A stretch of DNA of 11,775 nucleotides, from contig DAIQNV010000090.1 of NCBI GenBank assembly GCA_036788215.1, positions 1 through 11,775 on the forward strand, given 5' to 3'. Source of the stretch: DAIQNV01 sp036788215 (GTDB taxonomy: Bacteria > Planctomycetota > Phycisphaerae > Phycisphaerales > UBA1924). The position numbers and the translations under genes were made by a program. Shown here piece by piece: positions 1 to 5,690 of the stretch (position 1 is its first letter; each line of letters opens with the position of its first letter). Under the pieces are notes generated by a model. That model was not told where the DNA came from. It was given only the letters and a program-made list of their open reading frames with translations, and searched no databases.

Positions 1-12
1 TACGGTTGCTCC

Positions 13-1752
13 ATGACTGAGTCTGCCTCCCCCGTCGTGACCCGCTTTGCTCCTTCTCCCACCGGGCACCTGCATATCGGCGGGGCTCGGACGGCTTTGT
101 TCTGCTGGGCGATGGCCCGGCGGGCTGGGGGGCGGTTTTTGCTTCGGATCGAGGACACGGACCTGAAGCGGTCGAGCCTGGATGCGGTGCGGGGGATTCT
201 GGAGGACCTGGCGTGGCTCGGGATCGATTGGGACGAGGGGCCGGGGCTGGAGGTGGAGGGGGTGGAGGGGCGGACGATCGGTGGGGACCCGCGGGGGGTG
301 GGGCCCTTCTTTCAGAGTGAGCGGGGGGAGCACTATGGGGCTCGGTTTGACGACCTGATCGCGCGGGGGCTGGCGTACCCGGCGTTTGACTCGCCGGAGG
401 AGCTGGCGGCGATGCGGAAGGCGGCGGAGGGGGAGAAGCGGACCTTTATCTATCGCCAGGCGAGCGACTTTGACGCGGGGGCAGCGCGGGACCGGATGGG
501 GGCGCACCCGCATGTCTTGCGGTTCCGGATGCCGGAGGGGGGGATCACGGTCGTGGACGAGGTGCTGGGGGAGGTGCACTTTCCGTTCGAGGAGCTGGAT
601 GACTTTGTCATCCGCAAGGCGGACGGGATGCCGACCTATCACTTCGCGGTGGTGGTGGACGATGCGATGATGGGGGTGACGGATGTGCTGCGGGGGCAGG
701 AGCACCTGAACAACACGCCCAAGCACATCGCGCTGCAGCGGGCGATGGGGCTGGCGACGCCCCGGTATGCGCACATGCCCCTGATCTTCAATATCGACGG
801 CACGAAGATGAGCAAGCGGGACAAGGACAAGACCGCGAAGAAGGCGGTGAAGGATGCGGGTGTGGGGAGTGTGGAGGGGTTGAGAGCCACGGAGCCACGG
901 AGCCACGGAGCCACGAAGGTTCTGGGGGACCTTGATGATTTGACGTTTCGGGAGTGGTTGAAGGATAAGAACCGGCAGCTATCGCGCGAGCAGGTGGGGG
1001 CGGTGGCGGAGGCCCTGAAGGTGGAGCTGCCGGAGATCGATGTGGAGGATTTTCGGGCGGCGGGGTATCTGCCGGAGGTGGTGGTGAACTTCATCGCGCT
1101 CCTGGGTTGGAACCCGGGGTCGGACATCGAGCGGTTCGACATGCCATTCCTCGCGGAGCGGTTCGGGGTGGAGCGGATCGGGAAGAGCAACGCGAAGTTT
1201 GACCGGGACAAGCTGCTGGCGTTCAACGCGGACACGATCCAGCACGGGCTGGATGACGCGGCCTTCGCGGAACGGTGGCTGCGCTGGGCGGATCGGTTCG
1301 ACGATCACCTGGCGGCGTGGGGGCGGGCGGACAAGGGGCGTTGGGCGGTCGCGGCGCGGGCGGCGCGGCCCCGGTCGCGGACGCTGCGGGATGCTCGGAA
1401 CGCGATCGCGTTTGCGCTGGTCGCGGACGGCGATTTTGGCTATGACGAGAAGGCGGTGCAGAAGGGGCTCTTGAAGGGGGAGCCGGCGGGGGTGGAGCTG
1501 CTGCGCGAGGCGCGTCCGGCGCTGGCGGGGGTGGACGCGTGGACGCCCGAGTCGATCGATGGAGCGATCGCGGCGTTTGCGGAATCGAAGGGGGTCGGGC
1601 TCGGGAAAATCGCGGCGCCGCTGCGGGTGGCGCTGACGGGGACCGCGGTGAGCCCGCCCCTGGGGGAGACACTGGGGCTGCTGACGCGGGCGTCGGCGCT
1701 AGCGCGGATCGACCGGTGTCTGGCTGAGTGTGGGGCTGGGGGCGGGGCGTAA
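13..1752 (+). CDS. gltX: Glutamate--tRNA ligase (GluRS), class I
   Basis: This cytoplasmic enzyme charges tRNA(Glu) with glutamate using ATP. The Rossmann catalytic domain starts at once: RFAPSPTGHLHIGGARTAL at residues 11-29 holds the HIGH-type motif (H21-I-G-G24), and KMSKR at residues 265-269 is the KMSKS loop. YLPEVVVNFIALLGWNPG then opens the helical, anticodon-binding half. At 579 residues it is about 100 longer than typical bacterial GluRS (E. coli about 470). The extra length lies in a Gly-rich insert around residues 68-100 and in about 75 residues between the KMSKS loop and the anticodon-binding part; the second insert carries an 8-bp tandem repeat. Codons are strongly G-ending (GGG, CGG, GCG). 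Only 12 bases precede the ATG, so the ribosome site cannot be judged. The gene converges on the minus-strand operon ending at 1828. Because a separate glnS is present, it is probably the discriminating type, but that is inference. Confidence 0.96.
   Translation: MTESASPVVTRFAPSPTGHLHIGGARTALFCWAMARRAGGRFLLRIEDTDLKRSSLDAVRGILEDLAWLGIDWDEGPGLEVEGVEGRTIGGDPRGVGPFFQSERGEHYGARFDDLIARGLAYPAFDSPEELAAMRKAAEGEKRTFIYRQASDFDAGAARDRMGAHPHVLRFRMPEGGITVVDEVLGEVHFPFEELDDFVIRKADGMPTYHFAVVVDDAMMGVTDVLRGQEHLNNTPKHIALQRAMGLATPRYAHMPLIFNIDGTKMSKRDKDKTAKKAVKDAGVGSVEGLRATEPRSHGATKVLGDLDDLTFREWLKDKNRQLSREQVGAVAEALKVELPEIDVEDFRAAGYLPEVVVNFIALLGWNPGSDIERFDMPFLAERFGVERIGKSNAKFDRDKLLAFNADTIQHGLDDAAFAERWLRWADRFDDHLAAWGRADKGRWAVAARAARPRSRTLRDARNAIAFALVADGDFGYDEKAVQKGLLKGEPAGVELLREARPALAGVDAWTPESIDGAIAAFAESKGVGLGKIAAPLRVALTGTAVSPPLGETLGLLTRASALARIDRCLAECGAGGGA
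883..914 (+). repeat. 8-bp tandem repeat (GGAGCCAC x4) inside gltX
   Basis: Four head-to-tail copies of GGAGCCAC; the first has A at its first base. They lie in frame in gltX and encode roughly residues 291-301 (RATEPRSHGAT), in the insert just after the KMSKS loop. Because 8 is not a multiple of 3, gain or loss of one unit would shift the frame of an essential gene. The CCACGG in the repeat also occurs in the intergenic repeat core elsewhere in the window. Confidence 0.9.
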
Positions 1753-1776
1753 AGAAAAGCGGCCCTGACGGGCCGC
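1751..1776 (-). terminator. Rho-independent terminator of the minus-strand yqjD-like operon
   Basis: A perfect 7-bp stem (GCGGCCC, loop TGAC, GGGCCGC) at 1759-1776. Read on the minus strand it is followed by TTTTCTTTA, a usable U-tract. It lies about 50 bases past the stop of the minus-strand gene ending at 1828 and abuts the gltX stop. On the plus strand the tail is not U-rich, so it fits minus-strand transcripts better, although the stem could act on both. Confidence 0.68.
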
Positions 1777-1827
1777 GGGGGTTCACTCTCGGGCTCTCTC
1801 GGCGTGTGGGGCTCGTGGAGGGCGTCG

Positions 1828-2070
1828 TCAGTTGGCTTCGAGCGGGGCGGGGCGGTCGGCGTCGTGATCGGTTTTGCCTGCGGAGGCTTTCTTGGATGCT
1901 CCTGCCAATTTCGACGCGAGGGATGCGACCGCGATGCCCTTGAGGGCGAAGCGGATGGTCCTGCCTGGGCCCAGGATGCTGACAACCGCCAGGGCGATGG
2001 ATGCGGCGGTCAGCGGGTGCTTTGAGGCGGTCGCTCCGATTTTCTCGGGGATCGACATGTCGTCATCCAT
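1828..2070 (-). CDS. Small membrane-associated protein, YqjK-like third gene of operon
   Basis: An 80-residue protein beginning MDDDMSIPEKIG. It has a moderately hydrophobic stretch (about residues 24-38, TAASIALAVVSILGP) followed by a basic amphipathic segment (RTIRFALKGIAVASLASKLAG) and a charged tail. Gene order and general form match the third position of the E. coli yqjD-yqjE-yqjK cluster, but residue similarity is weak, so the name is a context-based guess. This start was chosen because ATGGATGA overlaps the stop of the upstream holin-like gene by 8 bases, a standard coupling arrangement. A rival start at 2325 (165 residues) has a better ribosome site, GGGAG 8 bases upstream, and adds a Pro/Thr-rich stretch ending in a charged helix (VIEAKARLREASRPPKR). 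That choice would give a 263-base overlap with the upstream gene. The function is unknown; a peripheral inner-membrane role is plausible. Confidence 0.58.
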   Translation of the reverse strand: MDDDMSIPEKIGATASKHPLTAASIALAVVSILGPGRTIRFALKGIAVASLASKLAGASKKASAGKTDHDADRPAPLEAN

Positions 2071-2698
2071 GGGCCTGCGTCCCTGTTGTGCCGCCCGCTT
2101 GGGTGGTCGGCTGGCTTCCCGGAGCCTGGCCTTGGCCTCGATGACCGTCGCGGGCCGGTGCCGCGGTTCCTCCGAAGGCGCGTCGTCCGTTCGCCCGCGC
2201 GTTTGCCCGGGGGTCACGGGTGGCGTGCGGGGTGGGGTGGGGGTCGGGGTGGGGGGGTATGTCCCCGTTGCGGCGTGGCTCGGGCCCTGCTCCGGGTGCG
2301 TGGCTGATCCTGGTGTCCTGGACATGGTCTCGTCTCCCGTCGTGCGTTGGTTGTGTTGCTGAAGACTCCGAGGACTTCGCGTCGTGCTTTGAAGCGCTGG
2401 CGTTCAGCGCGCCGAGGCCTATGAGCCCCACCACGAGGCACGCCCCGCCCGCGGCGGCGATGGCGATGGGGACATTGGTGACCCACGCGAGGGCCCACGC
2501 GCCGGCGACGACGAGTGCCAGCGTGCCTATGAGGACGGCGGCGAGCATGCCCAGCGCGAGGCCGCCGGCGATGGCTGCGGCTCGGGCCGCGTCGCGGGCG
2601 GTCTCGACCGCGGTCTCCTTGAGTCGGTGCGACTGGGCATCGATCAGGTCGACGGCGGCGATGAGAGACTCTGCGGCTCGTTCGAGCATGGCGACCAT
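2063..2698 (-). CDS. Phage holin family / YqjE-like membrane protein
   Basis: The N-terminal 40 residues are an amphipathic Ala-rich helix (LERAAESLIAAVDLIDAQSHRLKETAVETARDAARA in two adjoining pieces). Two hydrophobic segments follow, at about residues 41-70 and 74-98, the pattern of the YqjE/holin superfamily III inner-membrane proteins. These accompany DUF883 proteins in many Gram-negatives; the molecular role is not established. The ATG follows the DUF883 stop by 3 bases, so the two are surely co-transcribed; a second ATG lies at 2689. The last 110 or so residues are low-complexity, rich in His, Pro, Arg, Gly and Thr, and do not resemble the family. From 2325 downward the neighbouring frame is also open and looks at least as protein-like. 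The true C-terminus may therefore be near residue 125, with a frameshift or sequence error lengthening the frame. Confidence 0.7.
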   Translation of the reverse strand: MVAMLERAAESLIAAVDLIDAQSHRLKETAVETARDAARAAAIAGGLALGMLAAVLIGTLALVVAGAWALAWVTNVPIAIAAAGGACLVVGLIGLGALNASASKHDAKSSESSATQPTHDGRRDHVQDTRISHAPGAGPEPRRNGDIPPHPDPHPTPHATRDPRANARANGRRAFGGTAAPARDGHRGQGQAPGSQPTTQAGGTTGTQAHG

Positions 2699-2701
2699 GG
2701 G

Positions 2702-3049
2702 TTACCGCAAGACCACTTTGGCGAGGATGGCGCCGACAGCGACGGAGATGAGGACGGCGCTGATGGGCTTCTCGCGGATTTTGTCCTGCACGCTGTGGGT
2801 GTATTCCTCGGCGTGGAGGCGGACGTTGTCGGCCATGTCGCCGGCGGCGTGGCTGACGCGGTCGAACTGCTCAGAGGCCATGCCCTTGGCGTCGCGGGTC
2901 GCGGTGTGGGCGAGCGACTTGACGTCGTCGCGGAGGGCGGCGAGGTCTTCCTTGAGGTTGGAGAGCTCGTCCATGGTCGGCTCTGCGGCCTTGCCGGCCT
3001 TGGTGTCGGTGCTCTTGGTGGGGTCGTTGCTCGTGGCGTATGTGGTCAT
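2702..3049 (-). CDS. DUF883 family protein (ElaB/YqjD-like)
   Basis: A 115-residue tail-anchored protein. Residues 1-25 are polar and disordered (Thr, Lys, Ala). Residues 26-90 form a long charged amphipathic helix, probably coiled coil (ELSNLKEDLAALRDDVKSL). The C-terminal 20 or so residues (PISAVLISVAVGAILAKVVLR in two parts) form one Gly-containing membrane segment, the layout of ElaB/YqjD. In E. coli those proteins sit in the inner membrane and bind ribosomes in stationary phase; whether this one does is inference. The start is the ATG at 3049, with AAGGGA 4 bases before it; the longer open frame upstream is antisense to the oxidoreductase gene. A short out-of-frame upstream ORF (ATG at 3065, MTKGKS then TGA) overlaps the start and could tune translation. 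It is the first gene of a tightly packed three-gene operon. Confidence 0.87.
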   Translation of the reverse strand: MTTYATSNDPTKSTDTKAGKAAEPTMDELSNLKEDLAALRDDVKSLAHTATRDAKGMASEQFDRVSHAAGDMADNVRLHAEEYTHSVQDKIREKPISAVLISVAVGAILAKVVLR

Positions 3050-3226
3050 GACTTCCCTTTCGTCATGGAGATGACTGCTCAGCGGGGGGCACAACGATGC
3101 CCACCGACTACACAACCATGTGCGCCCGCGGTGAAGGCCCGGTGACGACGCGGTGAGTTCGCGCTCATAGACTCGCGTCCACCCCACGCAGACCGACCGC
3201 ACCCCTTCTTCGAAGCGATTGCCATC

Positions 3227-4345
3227 ATGACCGAGAACCCGCTGCTTGCCCCGTTCGTTGCCGGTGCGTTCGACTGCGAGACGCGGGTGTGGATGGCCCC
3301 CCTGACGCGGTCTCGGGCGCAGATGCCGGGAAATATCCCCTGGGCGCTGAACGCGGAGTACTACGCGCAGCGGGCCGATCCCGTTGCGGGCGCGTCGCTG
3401 ATCATCTCGGAGGCGACGCCGGTGTCGCCCCGGGGGCACGGGTACTACGCGACGCCCGGCATCCATACGCCCGAGCAGGCGGCGGGGTGGAGGCTGGTGA
3501 CGGACGCGGTGCACGCGCGGGGCGGGCGGATCGTGTGCCAGCTCTGGCATGTGGGGCGCGTGAGCCACAGCGCGCTGCAGCCGGGGAACGAGCCCCCGGT
3601 GAGCTCCACGAGCGCGAACTCCCGGTCCAAGACCTACATCGATGCGACCTACGAGCGTGTCGACAGCTCGACGCCGCGGGCGCTGGAAGAGCATGAGGTC
3701 GAGCCGATCGTGGAGGAGTTCCGGGCGGCGGCGGTGCTGGCGCGGGAGGCGGGGTTCGATGGCGTGGAAATCCACGGGGCCAATACCTATCTGCTCGACC
3801 AGTTCCTGCGGGACGGGATGAACCCCAGGACCGACCGGTGGGGGGGCACGCTCGAGAACCGCTTGCGGTTTCCGACGATGGTCGCGGAGGCGGTGGCGGG
3901 GGCGATCGGGGCGGAGCGGGTGGGCTACCGCATCAGCCCCCTGAGCGAGCACCACGACGCGAAGGACTCGGACCCGAAGGGGACCTTCAGCGCACTGGCG
4001 AAGCGGCTCGGCGGGCTCGGGCTCGCGTACCTGCACGCGGTCGAGACCTGGGACCGGGCGAACCTCGACCCGCGGACGCACGAGGTGATCCCGGCGATCC
4101 GCGATGCGTTCCGCGACGCTGGCGGTGGGGCGTACATCGCCAATGGCGACTACACGCCGGAGCAGGCGGCGGAGGCGCTGACGACCGGCTGGGCGGATGC
4201 GGTGGCGTTCGGGCGGCTGTTCATCCCGAACCCGGACCTGGCGGAGCGGATCCGGCGGGGCGGGCCCTATCGGGTGCCGGACCGGGAGACGTTCTACGGG
4301 GGAGGGGCGGAGGGGTACACGGAGTTTGGGGCGGTCGGGGAGTGA
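3227..4345 (+). CDS. Old Yellow Enzyme family NADH:flavin oxidoreductase / alkene reductase
   Basis: A 372-residue single-domain FMN-binding TIM barrel of the classical Old Yellow Enzyme group (NemA, OPR, xenobiotic reductases), which reduces activated C=C bonds or nitro compounds with NAD(P)H. Family marks are MAPLTRSRA near the N-terminus, with T27 at the position of the flavin-tuning Thr, and CQLWHVGRVSH. EIHGANTYLLDQFLRDG follows, where H183 and N186 bind the substrate oxygen and Y188 sits at the usual proton-donor position. NPRTDRWGGTLENRLRF and, near the end, DAVAFGRLFIPNPDL for phosphate binding complete the set. Length matches the family. No strong ribosome site precedes the ATG. The gene is divergent from the DUF883 operon across 177 bases and converges on ogt; no partner gene reveals the physiological substrate. 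A detoxification role is inference. Confidence 0.95.
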   Translation: MTENPLLAPFVAGAFDCETRVWMAPLTRSRAQMPGNIPWALNAEYYAQRADPVAGASLIISEATPVSPRGHGYYATPGIHTPEQAAGWRLVTDAVHARGGRIVCQLWHVGRVSHSALQPGNEPPVSSTSANSRSKTYIDATYERVDSSTPRALEEHEVEPIVEEFRAAAVLAREAGFDGVEIHGANTYLLDQFLRDGMNPRTDRWGGTLENRLRFPTMVAEAVAGAIGAERVGYRISPLSEHHDAKDSDPKGTFSALAKRLGGLGLAYLHAVETWDRANLDPRTHEVIPAIRDAFRDAGGGAYIANGDYTPEQAAEALTTGWADAVAFGRLFIPNPDLAERIRRGGPYRVPDRETFYGGGAEGYTEFGAVGE

Positions 4346-4363
4346 AGTGCGCGTGTGGCGTCC

Positions 4364-4495
4364 GGCGTTCGTGGCCTTCCTCGCTGGCGCTCGTCAGACC
4401 ACGGCACCCGGGTTTGTTGGACCGCGGCACGCGGGTTGTCGGGTGATGTGGGTTGTTCGGCCCGAAGCGCCCTGCGGGCGGTTCGGGGCACCGGG
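4364..4495. repeat. Mosaic hairpin repeat, locus A (convergent junction)
   Basis: This block fills most of the 178-base junction between two convergent genes. It opens with GGCGTTCGTGG, then an imperfect inverted repeat whose arms end GTGG / CCAC. Two copies of a 16-base core follow: GACCACGGCACCCGGG at 4397-4412 and GACCGCGGCACGCGGG at 4420-4435, separated by TTTGTTG. A 65-base tail (4431-4495) matches 7685-7749 with only 3 differences. No protein-coding signal was seen. Confidence 0.85.
4461..4487. repeat. 27-nt hairpin with TGC loop (module 2, locus A)
   Basis: CCCGAA, G, CGCCC, loop TGC, GGGCG, G, TTCGGG: an 11-bp stem broken by one G-G mismatch. It is identical in sequence to 7715-7741. 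It is followed by GGCACCGGG, close to the tail that follows the other hairpins of the family. With no U-tract it is not a standard terminator, but it could protect 3' ends of convergent transcripts. Confidence 0.8.
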
Positions 4496-4523
4496 CGGAA
4501 GTCCAAGCCTGTTCTTGCCAGCG

Positions 4524-5042
4524 TTACCCCGCGGCGGCCTCGAAGAGGGTCGCCCCGGCGCCCTGGGCCTCCGTGGCCTCGTGCTCCAGCAGCCAGCGCT
4601 TGCGGGCGAGGCCTCCGCCATAGCCGGTGAGGGAGCCATCGGCCCCGATGACGCGGTGGCAGGGGACGATGATGGAGATGGGGTTGCGTCCGTTGGCGAG
4701 GCCCACCGCCCGAACGGCGTTGGGGTTGGCGATGGCGCGGGCGATGCCGGCGTAGCTCTGCGTGTGGCCCCGGGGGATGGCTCGGAGGGCGTGCCAGACG
4801 GATTGCTGGAAGGGTGTGCCGGCGGGGGCGAGGGGGAGGTCGAAGGCGTGCAGGGTGCCCGCGAAGTAGGCCCGGAGCTGGCGGGTGGCTTCGGTGAGGA
4901 GGGGGTGGGAGTTTGGGTCCAGGGCTTCGTCATGCCCCTCGGGGGCGAACAGGAGCTCGCACAGGGCTTCGTCGGTCGCGCCGAGGGCGAGGGGGCCGAC
5001 GGGTGAGTCGATCGTGGCCCGGGCGAATGGGAGGGGCGTCAC
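4524..5042 (-). CDS. ogt: Methylated-DNA--[protein]-cysteine S-methyltransferase
   Basis: A 172-residue suicide DNA-repair protein that moves alkyl groups from O6-alkylguanine (and O4-alkylthymine) to its own cysteine. The N-terminal half (to about residue 70) is the small ribonuclease-H-like domain. The C-terminal ATase domain has GTPFQQSVWHALRAIPRG (DNA-binding region), RAVGLANGRNP carrying the arginine finger and Asn hinge, and IIVPCHRVIG with acceptor Cys128. TGYGGGLARKRWLLEHE closes the domain. Every key residue is present, and length fits the Ogt type without an Ada regulatory domain. Translation begins at a GTG that overlaps the TGA of the upstream Uma2 gene (GTGA), so it is probably translationally coupled to it. 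The stop faces the oxidoreductase across repeat locus A. Confidence 0.95.
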   Translation of the reverse strand: MTPLPFARATIDSPVGPLALGATDEALCELLFAPEGHDEALDPNSHPLLTEATRQLRAYFAGTLHAFDLPLAPAGTPFQQSVWHALRAIPRGHTQSYAGIARAIANPNAVRAVGLANGRNPISIIVPCHRVIGADGSLTGYGGGLARKRWLLEHEATEAQGAGATLFEAAAG

Positions 5043-5629
5043 GGGCCGGGGTCCGGGAAGAGGTCGGCGACGCGGACGGTGACGCCCGGGGCGAAGGTGG
5101 CGTGGGCCTCGGCGGTCGGGCCCAGATCGTCCTCGCGGGCGTAGCCCGAGTCGCCGGGCTCCCGGAGGACGAGCACGCGTCGGCCCTCGACATCGACGAT
5201 CCAGTACTCGGGGATGCCGGCGCGGGCGTAGCGGAGGGCCTTCTCGCCCCGGTCGGTGCGGAGGGAGGTGTCGGCGACCTCGATGAGGAGGAGGACGTCG
5301 TCGGGGCGCACGCCCTGGCCGGGGTCGGCGTCCGGTCGCATGAGCACGAGGTCCGGGTCGACGACCGTCTCGTCGTCGAACTGCATCGTGTACTGCACGC
5401 CCACGCTGACCTGCCGATTGAACCGGAGGGCCTCATTCAGACGGTGCAGCACGCCCAGGTGACGCTTTCCGCTCGGTGACATCTCGACGATCATCCCCCC
5501 GATGAGCTCCACCCGCTCCCCCTCGCGGATGATGCCCTCCTCGACCATCCGCCAGAATTCGCCCGCGGTGATGCGGCGGAGCCTGAGGGGGGTCTGATCC
5601 GGGCCATGCGTGACGGATACGCTCGACAT
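5039..5629 (-). CDS. Uma2 family (DUF820) PD-(D/E)XK-fold protein
   Basis: A 196-residue protein of the Uma2 family, a restriction-endonuclease fold expanded in cyanobacteria and planctomycetes with unproven function. Early marks are ITAGEFWRMVEEGII and ERVELIGGMIVEMSP. The nuclease core is DETVVDPDLVLMRPD (acidic residues around D91-D93) followed by DVLLLIEVADTSLRTDRGEKALRYARAGIPEYWIVD (in two adjoining parts), with E117 and K130 in catalytic positions. All catalytic-site residues appear intact, so it is not an obvious decayed copy. The ATG at 5629 fits the family N-terminus; the longer frame upstream is antisense to glnS. No good Shine-Dalgarno was seen. It is divergent from glnS with 61 bases between and overlaps ogt by 4 bases, making an apparent two-gene operon. 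Confidence 0.9.
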   Translation of the reverse strand: MSSVSVTHGPDQTPLRLRRITAGEFWRMVEEGIIREGERVELIGGMIVEMSPSGKRHLGVLHRLNEALRFNRQVSVGVQYTMQFDDETVVDPDLVLMRPDADPGQGVRPDDVLLLIEVADTSLRTDRGEKALRYARAGIPEYWIVDVEGRRVLVLREPGDSGYAREDDLGPTAEAHATFAPGVTVRVADLFPDPGP

Positions 5630-5690
5630 GCCAAGAGTGTACCCCGAAGGGCCCCGAACCCCGCACCCAATCCGACCCGGTGACCCCCAC

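Noticed and set aside
1751..1776. Terminator for gltX on the plus strand
   Set aside because: The stem is good, but the plus-strand tail is GGGGTTCACTC without a U-tract; the U-tract is on the minus strand.
2220..3145. Plus-strand open frames opposite the membrane operon
   Set aside because: They mirror the minus-strand operon, whose proteins have coherent helices, membrane segments and tight gene junctions.
3050..4081. N-terminal extension of the DUF883 frame to 4081
   Set aside because: The extra 344 codons are antisense to the oxidoreductase and Arg/Pro-rich. The family N-terminus and a ribosome site fit the ATG at 3049.
4346..4523. Insertion sequence remnant
   Set aside because: No transposase fragment, target duplication or long terminal inverted repeat was seen; short hairpin modules fit better.
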